A stretch of 64,000 bases of DNA from Bizionia argentinensis JUB59 (GTDB taxonomy: Bacteria; Bacteroidota; Bacteroidia; Flavobacteriales; Flavobacteriaceae), in NCBI RefSeq assembly GCF_000224335.1, contig NZ_AFXZ01000050.1, positions 22,566 through 86,565 on the forward strand, read 5' to 3'. Below the pieces are notes generated by a model, which saw nothing but the letters and a program-made list of their open reading frames with translations, was not told the origin of the DNA and did not search any database. Shown here one piece after another: positions 46,401 through 55,440 of the stretch. Both the position numbers and the translations under genes were made by a program. The first letter of the stretch is position 1. Each line of letters begins with the position of its first letter.

Positions 46401-46462
46401 GCGTAACCATTTAGGAAAACCCCTAACATAAAAATGAGTGATAGAACCGTTTTTTTCAACAT
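43430..46462 (-). CDS. Large tetratricopeptide-repeat protein, exported
   Basis: A 1010-residue protein with a signal peptide (1-21, ending GYAQ) and some twenty TPR units from residue 28 to near 990, with the typical pattern (YYQLGYAYYKQGDFDKAISE; DAYLRLGDAHFVSSNYSAAI). No enzyme domain is visible; TPR solenoids serve as scaffolds in the periplasm or at the outer membrane. The downstream barrel gene starts within 60 bases, so a TPR-barrel complex for export or assembly is plausible but unproven. The -7 element TATCTTTG lies 24 bases upstream. Confidence 0.85.
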   Translation of the reverse strand: MLKKTVLSLIFMLGVFLNGYAQQSEAYTNHLVDYQKALALYNNGQFQAAQMLFKELKKTVESDELVSDCDYYVANCAVRLNQRNADKLIEDFVENHPTSTKRNSAFLDVADYYFSNGKYAYAKKWYDRVDENSLSRNERDKFSFNNGYVAFSIKDFKTARKYLSRVENSKEYGSQAKYYIGFMAYETDDYQQANTYFDQVSDQQKYQENLSYYQADLNFKLGNFDEAIKLAKAQLPKSNRDEISELDKIIGESYFNQKKYAEAIPFLTDYQGTKGKWNNTDYYQLGYAYYKQGDFDKAISEFNKIIDGNNSVAQNAYYHLGESYIKLNKKQEALNAFRNASQMDFDLKIQEDAWLNYAKISYEIGNPYQSIPQVITTYLEKYPNTAHKEEIEILLIDSYITSKNYQEALTLLEGKRSFASKEAYQKVTFYRGLELYNEGSYKDAKLLFDKSIKEAINEAYTARATFWKAETDYSLSNYNEALVGFRQFQQFSAAQTTPEYKNSDYNIAYTYFKQRNYTKSSELFNKFIKGNNLDPVRLNDAYLRLGDAHFVSSNYSAAIKAYEKAVNMIKVDADYAFFQKTLSEGYEGKASEKISGLEEFIAKYPKSTLRDDAMFELGNSYIKVNKPVDAMKMYDRLSRESPKSAFVPKALLRQGLVHYNASRNDQALDKFKTVASNYPNTAEANQAVSTVRLIYIDLGRVNEYASWVQTLDYVAVTDADLDIATYESAEKKYLDNKTDDAIKQFNGYLNQFPKGLNSLPAHFYVAQLYFKKDLKENAMPHYQAVINKNSNEFTEESLSRLSQIYLDIKDWSEAIPVLKRLEKEARFPQNVVYAQSNLMKANYQLNKYDEAVSYAEKVLQQSKIDNKITSDAYVIIARSAMKTNDESRAKTAYAEVEKTATGETAAEAFYFKAYFENKDGKHEVSNVTIQKLAKDFSGYKYYSAKGLILMAKNYHALNDAFQATYILESVIENFKDYKDVVVEAQSTLTSIKAEQAKTNASVQEQEPSED

Positions 46463-46485
46463 GAAACCAATTTTAGATTTAAAAT

Positions 46486-46493
46486 CAAAGATA
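46486..46493 (-). promoter_or_regulatory. -7 element of the TPR/barrel operon
   Basis: TATCTTTG on the minus strand, 24 bases before the ATG at 46462. No TTG at the standard distance. The rest of the gap to 46709 is AT-rich with no gene. Confidence 0.55.
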
Positions 46494-46709
46494 ATTTATA
46501 TATGTATTTTATAACGTTAGAATTATGTTATAATTATAAACCGAGGCGTAAAAGAAAAATTTTTGATAACGAATTGTAAATCACAATTAAATAACCGTGC
46601 CTTTTATTAAAGAATTAAAAACAATTTTCATTTCAATTTATCTCTTTCGTCATTATTTACGTACTTTGTGATGCATTATAGAACCGAACAAATACTATTA
46701 TAAAAACTC

Positions 46710-47390
46710 ATGCAGCAAGTACTTTACCTTAAGGATGCCTCTATATTTCAGGGCGATAGTTTAATTTTATCTGATGTTAATGTGGAAATTAATAAAGGTG
46801 ATTTCGTTTATTTGATTGGTAAAACGGGATCAGGAAAAAGTAGTTTTATGAAAACTCTTTATGCCGACTTACCTCTTACTAAAGGTGAAGGTAGTATTGT
46901 AGACTTTGATTTGCCGAGTTTAAAAGAAAAAGATATTCCATTTTTAAGACGGAAATTAGGTGTTGTTTTTCAAGATTTCAAATTATTAACGGATAGAACC
47001 GTGAATGAAAACCTTTTATTTGTTCTAAAAGCGACAGGTTGGAAAGAAAAAAAGGACATGAATGCACGTGTGGAAGAGGTTTTAAATAAGGTAGACATGA
47101 AAACCAAAGGCTTTAAGTTTCCGCATGAACTTTCTGGAGGTGAGCAGCAGCGCGTAGCTATTGCTCGCGCCTTATTAAACAATCCAGAACTTATTTTGGC
47201 CGATGAGCCAACAGGAAATTTAGACCCACAAACAAGCGTGGAAGTTATGGAAGTGTTGCGCGAAATAAATAAAAATGGTAATACTATTTTAATGGCTACA
47301 CATGATTATGCATTACTATTAAAATACCCAAGTAAGACTTTAAAATGTGATGATAGTCAGATTTATGAAGTAATACAGCGGAAAGCTTAA
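46710..47390 (+). CDS. ftsE: FtsE-like ABC transporter ATP-binding protein
   Basis: A 226-residue ATPase. Walker A is GKTGSGKSS (37-45), the signature LSGGEQQRVAIARAL, Walker B LILADEPTGNLD and the switch histidine in MATHDY are intact. The overall sequence resembles FtsE, the ATPase that with FtsX controls cell-wall hydrolases at division; no ftsX gene is adjacent, so a related exporter cannot be excluded. Single gene, directly before the polysaccharide locus. Confidence 0.85.
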   Translation: MQQVLYLKDASIFQGDSLILSDVNVEINKGDFVYLIGKTGSGKSSFMKTLYADLPLTKGEGSIVDFDLPSLKEKDIPFLRRKLGVVFQDFKLLTDRTVNENLLFVLKATGWKEKKDMNARVEEVLNKVDMKTKGFKFPHELSGGEQQRVAIARALLNNPELILADEPTGNLDPQTSVEVMEVLREINKNGNTILMATHDYALLLKYPSKTLKCDDSQIYEVIQRKA

Positions 47391-47547
47391 AATATTTCAA
47401 ATTTCAAAGTTTCTATTAACTAAAAGATCCAAAATACTTTGTCAATTAAATTTAGATACCTTACTTATAAAGAGTGACACTCTACATAACGGCTTTGTTT
47501 AAGACTATATTTAATGACTTCTTGTAAACAAAAATTAAAAAGCACGC

Positions 47548-48441
47548 ATGCTATCCATATTAATACCGACATATAATTATAGTATTACTGATCTTGTCGA
47601 AGAGATACATGCTCAAATAACTAAAATAAATATTCCTTTTGAAATTCGTTGTTATGATGATGGTTCCACCGACACAGCCATAATTACTTCCAATAAAAAC
47701 ATTAATAATTTGGAGCGTACTTCCTATTATATTCTAAACAAGAATATTGGCAGAAGTGCTGTTAGAAACCTTCTAGCAAAAGATGCAAAGTTTGATTGGT
47801 TACTTTTTTTAGATGCTGATGTTTTGCCTAAAAGCAGCGATTTTATTTCTAAATATTTAAAAACTATTTCAGAAACATCGCAGGTTATTTATGGCGGTAT
47901 TTTGTATTCAGAAGAGAAACCTAGTCAAAGTCATTTATTACGATGGGTTTATGGAAGTGAACGGGAAGCACTTTCTTTGCTGAAAAGAAAAGAGCATAAT
48001 TACATATCGTTTTTAACTTTAAATTTTTTAATTAACAAAAACGTCTTTTCATTGGTCTCTTTTAATGAAGACATCCCAAACCTTCGACATGAGGACACGT
48101 TATTTTCTTATAATTTGAGATTAAAAAACGTTCAAATAGAACATATAGAAAACCCTACCTATCATATAGGACTGGAGGAAAGTAGTCTGTTTTATAAAAA
48201 ATCGATTGAATCTGTTGATGCGCTCTACTACTTTTTAAATTGCGGGATTATTCCAAGAAATTACACAAAGATTACACGTGTGTTTTTCAATCTTAAAAAA
48301 TATGGTTTTCATTATATATTAGCTTTTATTTACATCCTATTTAAGCATTATTTTAAGCGAAACTTACTTTCAGGCAACCCATCGCTATTCATATTCGATT
48401 TATGTAGATTAAGTTACCTTTGTCATCTATACACTAAATAA
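47548..48441 (+). CDS. Glycosyltransferase family 2 (1)
   Basis: A 297-residue GT-A glycosyltransferase. It begins MLSILIPTYNYSITDLVEEI and shows YDDGSTD (near 37-43), the nucleotide-sugar site, then LLFLDADVLPKSS with the metal-binding aspartates. The C-terminal part carries hydrophobic stretches (YGFHYILAFIYILFKHYF) that may touch the membrane. Donor and acceptor are unknown. It abuts the next glycosyltransferase gene (stop TAA then ATG with no gap). First gene of the surface-polysaccharide locus. Confidence 0.88.
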   Translation: MLSILIPTYNYSITDLVEEIHAQITKINIPFEIRCYDDGSTDTAIITSNKNINNLERTSYYILNKNIGRSAVRNLLAKDAKFDWLLFLDADVLPKSSDFISKYLKTISETSQVIYGGILYSEEKPSQSHLLRWVYGSEREALSLLKRKEHNYISFLTLNFLINKNVFSLVSFNEDIPNLRHEDTLFSYNLRLKNVQIEHIENPTYHIGLEESSLFYKKSIESVDALYYFLNCGIIPRNYTKITRVFFNLKKYGFHYILAFIYILFKHYFKRNLLSGNPSLFIFDLCRLSYLCHLYTK

Positions 48442-49377
48442 ATGCCGTTTTTCTCTATAATTATTCCGTTATATAATAAAGAACATTTTATTGTAAACAC
48501 CCTCCAAAGCGCACTGGATCAAACCTATTCCGATTTTGAAATAATTATAATTAACGATGGATCTACCGATGGGAGTTTAGAAAAAATCAATCAATTTACT
48601 GATTCTAGAGTCTCAATTTTCACTATTAAAAACCAAGGTGTTTCCCATGCAAGAAATTTTGGGATTTCTAAAGCATCCGCTAACTATATTGCATTTTTAG
48701 ATGCGGATGACTTGTGGTTACCTAACCATTTAGAGTCTTTGAAAAACTTAATTTTAAACTATCCAAATTGTGGTATTTATTGTAAAAGTTATCAGAAGAA
48801 GTTTTTCGAAAACACTACATTAAACTGTAAGTTTTATAATCTAAAAAAGGATTTTTCAGGAATAATACCTGATTATTTTCTTAATAGTTTTATTGATGAA
48901 ATTGCATGGACATCTGCAGTTGCAATGCCTAAAATAATTTTAAATAAATATAGAGGATTTGATATAGCCTTAAAATCTGGACAAGATACCGATTTATGGA
49001 CAAAAGTAGCTATACATGAAAAAGTAGCCTTTTCAACAAAAACTAGTGCAGTTAAGGTTATTAATGCAGATGGCAATCATCTATCAATGTCTAACAAAAG
49101 AGTTGATAGATTAAAGTTTTTAAAGAAGTATAAGCCTTTTGAAGATAAAAATAAAAATCTAGAAAAATACATGGATTTAAACAGGTTTTCAGTAGCTATT
49201 GAAAGAAAAATTAAAGATGATGCTATTTGGAAATCTATTGTTAAGGATATTGATTATAATAACCTAAATCTGAAACAGAAAATATTACTTAAATCCCCTA
49301 AAAGCGTTCTTGTTTCTTTAAAACAATTTCAAATATTTATGCTTAAATACAATATCTACCTAACTTCTTTTAAATAG
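48442..49377 (+). CDS. Glycosyltransferase family 2 (2)
   Basis: A 311-residue GT-A enzyme with SIIIPLYNKEHFIVNTLQSA at the start, INDGSTDGSLEKI (near 37-49) and IAFLDADDLWLPNHLESL (near 87-104), the classical family 2 signatures. Low-GC like its neighbour. Its 3' end overlaps the 3' end of the convergent FdtA-like gene by 18 bases. Sugar specificity unknown. Confidence 0.9.
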   Translation: MPFFSIIIPLYNKEHFIVNTLQSALDQTYSDFEIIIINDGSTDGSLEKINQFTDSRVSIFTIKNQGVSHARNFGISKASANYIAFLDADDLWLPNHLESLKNLILNYPNCGIYCKSYQKKFFENTTLNCKFYNLKKDFSGIIPDYFLNSFIDEIAWTSAVAMPKIILNKYRGFDIALKSGQDTDLWTKVAIHEKVAFSTKTSAVKVINADGNHLSMSNKRVDRLKFLKKYKPFEDKNKNLEKYMDLNRFSVAIERKIKDDAIWKSIVKDIDYNNLNLKQKILLKSPKSVLVSLKQFQIFMLKYNIYLTSFK

Positions 49378-49770
49378 CTTAAAATTACTGTAGTCTCTAA
49401 TATAATCATTTTCATCATACTCTTCAGAAGCTAAAACTAAACAGACGGAACCTGAAGAAAAGCCGTCTAATTCGCGCCAGATGCCTACTGGAATTAGTAA
49501 TCCTTTATCAGGTTTATTTAAAGTGATTTGTATACGTTCATTTCCGTCATCTAAAATAACATCAAAACTACCACTTAAAGCGACTAAAAACTCCTGCTGT
49601 TGTATGTGTGCATGTCCGCCACGGTAGGCATCACTAGGAACGTCATATAAATAATAAACCCGTTTAAAGCTAAAAGGAATTGTTTCTTTCTCTATTACAG
49701 CTAGATTCCCACGTGGGTCACTTACCTTCGGGATTTCCAAAATTAAAACCTCACTTATAGTAGTCTTCAT
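49360..49770 (-). CDS. FdtA/QdtA-type sugar 3,4-ketoisomerase (cupin)
   Basis: A 136-residue cupin of the WxcM/FdtA family. DPRGNLAVIEKETIPFSFKR, the histidine motif YRGGHAHIQQQEFLVALSGS and PVGIWRELDGFSSGSVCLVL are typical. FdtA turns dTDP-4-keto-6-deoxyglucose into the 3-keto sugar that FdtB aminates to give dTDP-Fuc3N or Qui3N. The likely partner, a DegT-type transaminase, lies 3.6 kb away at 53366. Its start overlaps the stop of the glycosyltransferase 4 gene by four bases; its end overlaps the opposing glycosyltransferase 2 gene. Confidence 0.85.
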   Translation of the reverse strand: MKTTISEVLILEIPKVSDPRGNLAVIEKETIPFSFKRVYYLYDVPSDAYRGGHAHIQQQEFLVALSGSFDVILDDGNERIQITLNKPDKGLLIPVGIWRELDGFSSGSVCLVLASEEYDENDYIRDYSNFKLFKRS

Positions 49771-50861
49771 TTATTCTTTTTAATTAGTTTCTCCCAGTCT
49801 TTACTAATATTTTCTGTAGAGTATTTCTTAACGCTATTCATTGCGTTTGCTTGACATTGCTTGTAAAGTGATTTGTCAAATATAAAACTATTCATTGCAT
49901 CCGATAAAGCTTGAGCATTAAAATTATCCACTAAAAGCCCATTATAACCATTAGTTATTACTTCTTTTGGACCAGATTGACAATCTACTGAAACTACAGG
50001 AGTACCCAATGCAAGGGACTCTATAATAACTCTGGGAAAACCTTCATAACGACTAGTTAGCAAAGTGAATAGCGCTGATGCGATGACATTTTTAGGATTT
50101 TCCATAAACGGTATAAACTCAACACTTGTATAGATACCATAAGTTTTTACTTTTTGTTTTAAAAACTCCAAATCAGCACCACTACCCACAATTTTTAAAA
50201 CAATGTTAGATTCTGGTAATTTTGATAAACTATAGGCTTCAAGTAGTAACACAATATTTTTTGCCTTATCATCCAAACGACCAAGAAACAGAACAAAATC
50301 ATCTTTATTCTCTTCAATACTCACAAAATCCTTAAATTCATTAACAGGGTTATAAATTGTTTTTACATTATTTATTTTATATTCTTGTTTTATTCTTTCT
50401 GTTATCTCTTTAGAAACACCAACTATTTGATAGGCATCTTTATAAAGATATCGAGCAATTTTTTTATTTGAGATAAAGTATAAGTCCAAATTGAAACTTC
50501 GGACACAATAAATAGTTTTCTGGGGTTTGTAAATAAACCTAGATATTATAATTTCTCTTAAAAAAGAAGGCCGTGTGCGGTTATCTATTACATAATCAAA
50601 ATCATGACTTTTTAGAAATTTTTTAAATTTAAACAAACGGTTAATTCGCCCTAAAAAAGTATTATTATTTTCTTTTAACTTTCCTAAATTAAAAAGTGTG
50701 CCTTTATAATCATATGTTACATCATTAATAACTGAAACAATATGAATTTCATGCCCCAATTCATACAACATCTGTGATAGCAATGCGGATGATTTTTCAG
50801 CACCGCCAGATCCCAAAGAACTCACGACAATACAAATTTTCTTGTTTTTTGATTTAGTCAT
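49767..50861 (-). CDS. Glycosyltransferase family 4 (1)
   Basis: A 364-residue GT-B enzyme. The acceptor-side loop is VSSLGSGGAEKSSALLSQ (13-30); the donor-side motif LTSRYEGFPRVIIESLALGT, with the E-x7-E pair, is near 270-290. Probably extends the repeat unit on its lipid carrier. Its promoter interleaves with that of the divergent glycosyltransferase gene at 50898. Confidence 0.9.
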   Translation of the reverse strand: MTKSKNKKICIVVSSLGSGGAEKSSALLSQMLYELGHEIHIVSVINDVTYDYKGTLFNLGKLKENNNTFLGRINRLFKFKKFLKSHDFDYVIDNRTRPSFLREIIISRFIYKPQKTIYCVRSFNLDLYFISNKKIARYLYKDAYQIVGVSKEITERIKQEYKINNVKTIYNPVNEFKDFVSIEENKDDFVLFLGRLDDKAKNIVLLLEAYSLSKLPESNIVLKIVGSGADLEFLKQKVKTYGIYTSVEFIPFMENPKNVIASALFTLLTSRYEGFPRVIIESLALGTPVVSVDCQSGPKEVITNGYNGLLVDNFNAQALSDAMNSFIFDKSLYKQCQANAMNSVKKYSTENISKDWEKLIKKNK

Positions 50862-50876
50862 TAAAAGCTATCTTTG
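50849..50876 (+). promoter_or_regulatory. Promoter of the plus-strand glycosyltransferase at 50898
   Basis: TTG (50849-50851), 17 bases, TATCTTTG (50869-50876). It overlaps the first codons of the divergent gene, and its start point would fall inside the opposing -7 element. Confidence 0.75.
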
Positions 50877-50880
50877 ATCG

Positions 50881-50888
50881 CAAATGTA
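50881..50888 (-). promoter_or_regulatory. Opposing -7 element of the minus-strand glycosyltransferase
   Basis: TACATTTG on the minus strand, four bases from the plus-strand TATCTTTG. It should give a short leader of about 14 bases to the ATG at 50861. No clear TTG upstream. Confidence 0.6.
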
Positions 50889-50897
50889 GAGAAATAA

Positions 50898-52049
50898 ATG
50901 AATATTCTATTACTAGGCGAATATAGCAGACTGCACAATTCCTTAAAAGAGGGTTTAGAAGCTATGGGTATGACCGTTACTATAGCTGGTTTTGGGGATG
51001 ACTTTAAAAACTACCCTGTAGACGTTCTTTTTAAAAACTCCTTTAACACAGGTGTCCCGTTATTTATTAAAAAAATATTATATAAGTTATCAGGAATTGA
51101 TTTGACTTCGCTAAGTACTGAAGCACAATTTAATAAGCATAAAAATAAACTTATTAATTATGACGTAGTTCAGTTAATAAATGAAAACACGTTTAATACC
51201 GTCCCTAGAACTGAGATGCGTTTATTAAACTATATTTTTAATAATAATGATAATGTGTTTTTATTGACATGTGGCACCGATTACATAAGTGTTAATTATG
51301 CTTTTGAAGATAAATTCCAATACTCTATTTTCACACCACATGCTCAACAGAAAGTTTCCAAACAAAATTACTGGCATGTTTTAAAATGGCGAACCGCATC
51401 TTATGCAAAATTACACGACTATATATTTAAATATGTTAAAGGTGTTATCGCTTCCGATTTAGATTACCATTTACCTATGCTTGGACATAAGCTCTATCTT
51501 GGGTTAATACCAAACCCGATAAATAGTAATAAACTAAAATATATTTCGCCAAACCCCGTCAATAAGATTGTTATTTTTCACGGGATTAACGAACAAAGTT
51601 ATTATAAAAAAGGCAATGACTTATTTAATGAGGCTTTAAAAATTGTAAAACTTAAATATGCATCTAAAATAAAGATAATTGAAGCTCGAAGTCTGCCATA
51701 TTCAGAATATATTGAATCATATAATTCAGCACATATATTATTAGACCAAGTATATGCTTACGACCAAGGTTATAATGCACTTGAAGCTATGGCAAAGGGG
51801 AAAGTAGTATTTACAGGCGCTGAACAAGAATGGCTGGATTACTACAATATACAAGAGGACACTATTGCTATAAATGCGCTACCGGATGCAAAAAAAATAG
51901 CAGAAAAACTAGAATGGCTCATTCTAAACCCGGAAAAAATTCTAGAAATAGCACAAAATGCTCGCGAATTTATTGAACGCGAACATCATCATATTACCAT
52001 AGCCAAACAATACCTTAAAACCTGGAAATCTTATTCTTTAGAATCTTGA
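50898..52049 (+). CDS. Glycosyltransferase, GT-B type (2)
   Basis: A 383-residue protein with a GT-B fold: MNILLLGEYSRLHNSLKEGL at the start and a donor-site region YNALEAMAKGKVVFTGAEQE near 292-311. It is more diverged than its neighbour and may not belong strictly to family 4. Lies alone on the plus strand between minus-strand genes; its 3' end overlaps that of the flippase gene by 19 bases. Confidence 0.8.
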   Translation: MNILLLGEYSRLHNSLKEGLEAMGMTVTIAGFGDDFKNYPVDVLFKNSFNTGVPLFIKKILYKLSGIDLTSLSTEAQFNKHKNKLINYDVVQLINENTFNTVPRTEMRLLNYIFNNNDNVFLLTCGTDYISVNYAFEDKFQYSIFTPHAQQKVSKQNYWHVLKWRTASYAKLHDYIFKYVKGVIASDLDYHLPMLGHKLYLGLIPNPINSNKLKYISPNPVNKIVIFHGINEQSYYKKGNDLFNEALKIVKLKYASKIKIIEARSLPYSEYIESYNSAHILLDQVYAYDQGYNALEAMAKGKVVFTGAEQEWLDYYNIQEDTIAINALPDAKKIAEKLEWLILNPEKILEIAQNAREFIEREHHHITIAKQYLKTWKSYSLES

Positions 52050-53365
52050 TCCATTACACTCTTGTCAATTTCATCTTCAGAAATAACCCCAAATAAAGAG
52101 GAGCTAAATATAAGTAATATCACTCCGTAATAAAGCACATAAGTAACAAAATGAGCCATATTAGCTCCTTTAACTCCATAATTATCAATAAAATACATAC
52201 TAGTAAAATAAAGAATGGAGACGGAAAACGCTTCTGTTATTATATAATGCCAAAACATTTTTTTAGCTAAAAACTGGTAGGCAATAACGATAGAAAGTAC
52301 TTTAACAAAATCACCTAATAACTGCCATAAAAACAAATCGGCTACAGGCTTAAATTCTTCTGATAACACCACTAAAACGATAATATTTCGTGAAAAATAA
52401 ATCACGACTAATCCTACTGCGAAAATTGGGATTATGGATTTATAAAAATTAAAAACTTCAGCTCGAAACTCTTTTTTATTATCAATTTCGGCAAAGCGCG
52501 GTAAAATATATAGCGTTAATAAAGAAGATATGAACATTAAATAATAATTAGAAATTCTATTCATGGCTTCCCAAAACCCTGCTTCTTTAAGACCAACGGT
52601 TTCTGTAATGTAATTCCGAATAGTTATAGCTACTAACGGCAATAAAAAGGCGGAAAAAACAGCCATAGCCGAATAAGCACTGAACTTTTTAACATGCTCG
52701 AAACTGATATTTTCAAAGTTAATAAGCGTCGTCAAGCTGCGCCTGTTTGTAATACTAATCATCGAAATCAAAAAGAGTAAAGATTCAGAGACTACAATTG
52801 CTATTAACGCTCCATCAATACGCTCCTTATAAATTAATACAAGAGTAATTAACAGACCAAAAATTTGACCTATGATGTTTATAACAATTAGTATTCTGTA
52901 TTTTGAAAACCCATTTAAAATACTAAAAATAAACATGTTTAGTGCATAGAATGGTAATGCAATAGCTATAATTTTAAAGATATAGGCGTAATCATTATAT
53001 GGGGAAAACACATAGGCATTAAGTGCTTCGGCATTAAAGTAACACAGGAAAGAAACTATCACCGTAGATAAAAATCCAAAATAGAATACTGTAGAAATGG
53101 TTCTACTTAATTCTAAAGCATTTTCTTTAAATTCAGCAACATACTTTACAACACCTTTATACAAACCTAATATGGAAAGTGCTTGAACAGTACTTAAAAA
53201 ATTCCGTAAATTCCCAATTAGTGCCATGCCTTCTGCGCCAACAAATAAGGCAATTGCTTTGGATGTTAAAAAACCGGAAATAATTTTAACCAGCATGGAA
53301 GCCGAATTTAAAGACGCTACTTTAAACAAAACATTACTATTTATATAATCCTGTAAACGCTTCAA
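52031..53365 (-). CDS. O-antigen/polysaccharide flippase (Wzx-like)
   Basis: A 444-residue protein with about twelve membrane helices, typical of the MOP-superfamily flippases that turn lipid-linked repeat units across the inner membrane. Characteristic stretches are LVKIISGFLTSKAIALFVGA (25-44) and NLRNFLSTVQALSILGLYKG. The start is a TTG at 53365, directly after the TAA of the transaminase gene, so translation is probably coupled. The short charged C-terminal tail overlaps the opposing gene. Confidence 0.88.
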   Translation of the reverse strand: MKRLQDYINSNVLFKVASLNSASMLVKIISGFLTSKAIALFVGAEGMALIGNLRNFLSTVQALSILGLYKGVVKYVAEFKENALELSRTISTVFYFGFLSTVIVSFLCYFNAEALNAYVFSPYNDYAYIFKIIAIALPFYALNMFIFSILNGFSKYRILIVINIIGQIFGLLITLVLIYKERIDGALIAIVVSESLLFLISMISITNRRSLTTLINFENISFEHVKKFSAYSAMAVFSAFLLPLVAITIRNYITETVGLKEAGFWEAMNRISNYYLMFISSLLTLYILPRFAEIDNKKEFRAEVFNFYKSIIPIFAVGLVVIYFSRNIIVLVVLSEEFKPVADLFLWQLLGDFVKVLSIVIAYQFLAKKMFWHYIITEAFSVSILYFTSMYFIDNYGVKGANMAHFVTYVLYYGVILLIFSSSLFGVISEDEIDKSVMDQDSKE

Positions 53366-54466
53366 TTAGTAAGAGTTTAAAAGTGAAATAACTTGATTCA
53401 CTTCGATTTTCGTCATTATTGGACTGATAGGAATACTTATAACCGATTTATGAATTGCTTCGGTGATAGGCAAATGCATATTATTAAAATCTTTTAATGC
53501 TTTTTGTTTATGTGCTGGAATTGGATAGTGAATCAGTGTTTCCAGACCATTATCCGATAAAAATTGTTCAAATATATTTCGGTTTTCCACCTGAACAACA
53601 AAAACATGAAAAACGTGATTATTGGAGCCATCATAGTATGGCAGTTTTATTTTTGAATTTTTTATTTCTTTTATATAACGTTTAGCAATTTTTCGTCGAA
53701 CATCATTATCCGCATCCAAATCTGGTAGCTTAATATTTAGAAAGATAGCTTGCAAAGTATCTAATCGGTTATTGAAACCTAAACGCTTATTAACATACTT
53801 TTCATCAGATCCATAATTGCGTAGTTCCGAAATAACAGTTGCTAGTTCGTTATTATTAGTAGTTACTGCTCCAGCATCGCCTAATGCACCTAAATTTTTA
53901 CTTGGATAAAAACTAAAGGCCGCCGCATCCCCTAAATTACCCGCACGGACACCTTGTTTATTTCTAGCGCCATGCGCTTGCGCGGCATCTTCTATAACTA
54001 ATAAGTTATATTCGTGTGCTAAATTATTTACCGCATCCATATCTACTAATTGTCCATATAAATGCACCACTAAAATAGCTTTTGTATTGGCAGTAATATG
54101 TTTTTTAATTTCACTAACATCTAGATTATAAGAGTCTGGGTTTGGCTCGATAAATACTGGTTTTAAACCGGCATGGAATAACGAAAGAATACTCGCTATA
54201 TACGTATTTGCAGGCACTATAACTTCATCTCCTCTCCGAAGATTGCCTAATTGAATATAGGCCTTAAATATTAAAATCAACGCATCTAAACCGCTACTTA
54301 CCCCTACAGCATGCTTTGCACCACAGAAGTTAGCGAAATTATTTTCAAATTCACGTGTTTCTTCACCTAAAACATAATGTCCTTTATCAAGAAACTGTTT
54401 AAATTTTTCTTGAAAGCTATCGTTATAACGTGCATTCATGGCTTGTAAATCCAAAAATTTTATCAT
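53366..54466 (-). CDS. DegT/DnrJ/EryC1 (FdtB-like) sugar aminotransferase
   Basis: A 366-residue PLP enzyme of fold type I that transfers an amino group to a keto-sugar nucleotide. [20 protein letters not shown] (near 51-70), [11 protein letters not shown] and the PLP-lysine segment [16 protein letters not shown] are intact. The best guess is FdtB, making dTDP-3-amino-3,6-dideoxyhexose from the product of the FdtA-like isomerase of this locus. Its start overlaps the stop of the FemAB-like gene by four bases. Confidence 0.9.
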   Translation of the reverse strand: MIKFLDLQAMNARYNDSFQEKFKQFLDKGHYVLGEETREFENNFANFCGAKHAVGVSSGLDALILIFKAYIQLGNLRRGDEVIVPANTYIASILSLFHAGLKPVFIEPNPDSYNLDVSEIKKHITANTKAILVVHLYGQLVDMDAVNNLAHEYNLLVIEDAAQAHGARNKQGVRAGNLGDAAAFSFYPSKNLGALGDAGAVTTNNNELATVISELRNYGSDEKYVNKRLGFNNRLDTLQAIFLNIKLPDLDADNDVRRKIAKRYIKEIKNSKIKLPYYDGSNNHVFHVFVVQVENRNIFEQFLSDNGLETLIHYPIPAHKQKALKDFNNMHLPITEAIHKSVISIPISPIMTKIEVNQVISLLNSY

Positions 54467-55440
54467 ATCATCACATTAGTTAGCTTTTTATAATTGCTAA
54501 TTGGCAATGAATAAAAATCCTGGGTGATAGCTCGTGCACCAAAACCTTCTTTCCAATATTGCAATCCTGAATTCACCTGTTTACCTTGGCTTTCATTTGA
54601 AATACCAAAATCGAAATAGGGTTTATTTATAAATACAGTTTTTAATAAATAATCATGTAAAAAATCTAAACTTCCTAATTTATTTTTATCAGAATCTCCT
54701 GAAATGTATTGTGAGTGAGCAACTTGGTTAGTAACAAAAATCGTGGTTCCTGCCACTAATTTTTCGTTTTTATAAACATTGAATTGTTTAATATTATCTG
54801 GAAAGAGCTTATGTAATTGCTTAATTTCATTTAAGGAATGAACAGGATCGGTTTGGTGCCGATTTTTAAGGTTCGGAATAAGAATGCTGTTCCAAAAATC
54901 ATCAAAGAGGTTATCATTTTTTACAACTAATTTATTCTTTATACCACGTTTTACGCCCTCCTTGCGGTTCTTTGAAAACAAAATTTCATCGGAAATCTTG
55001 ACGACTGCCAACATATCTCGACGAATTAATTGCGCGTCCAATAAAAACATTAGGTAATCCATTTCTCCATTAGGAACGGCGCTATATATTGAAGGTTGAA
55101 GTTTTAATTCTAATGTATCAAACGCTTGTGATTCATAAAATTGAAGGACACTTTTAAAAATATCTAGAACTGTAAGAAACTTTATTTTACTAGTATAAAC
55201 TAACCCACCATAGGTTAGTCCTTGATGGTTGAAAATTTTTTTTTTGACTTGGTTTGCAGGGAAAACAGCAATTAAAATTTCATTTTTAAAAACTAATACG
55301 GACGCATCTTGAAATCGATCTTGATGATATTCCATGAAATCTCGGTTAAACAAAAAAGTTCCATTTTTAGCTTTGGCCATAAAAATGTCCCAAACTTCAT
55401 GGTATATATCGGAATATTTTACAACTTTAAAGTCACTCAT
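54463..55440 (-). CDS. FemAB/GNAT-type acyltransferase
   Basis: A 325-residue protein with two GNAT-like halves, as in FemAB-type transferases: the second half includes [20 protein letters not shown] and [26 protein letters not shown] core, ending [12 protein letters not shown]. In its position next to FdtA- and FdtB-like genes it may acylate the amino sugar, the step done by FdtC or QdtC elsewhere; this is inference from context. First gene of a coupled trio with the transaminase and flippase. Confidence 0.75.
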   Translation of the reverse strand: MSDFKVVKYSDIYHEVWDIFMAKAKNGTFLFNRDFMEYHQDRFQDASVLVFKNEILIAVFPANQVKKKIFNHQGLTYGGLVYTSKIKFLTVLDIFKSVLQFYESQAFDTLELKLQPSIYSAVPNGEMDYLMFLLDAQLIRRDMLAVVKISDEILFSKNRKEGVKRGIKNKLVVKNDNLFDDFWNSILIPNLKNRHQTDPVHSLNEIKQLHKLFPDNIKQFNVYKNEKLVAGTTIFVTNQVAHSQYISGDSDKNKLGSLDFLHDYLLKTVFINKPYFDFGISNESQGKQVNSGLQYWKEGFGARAITQDFYSLPISNYKKLTNVMI

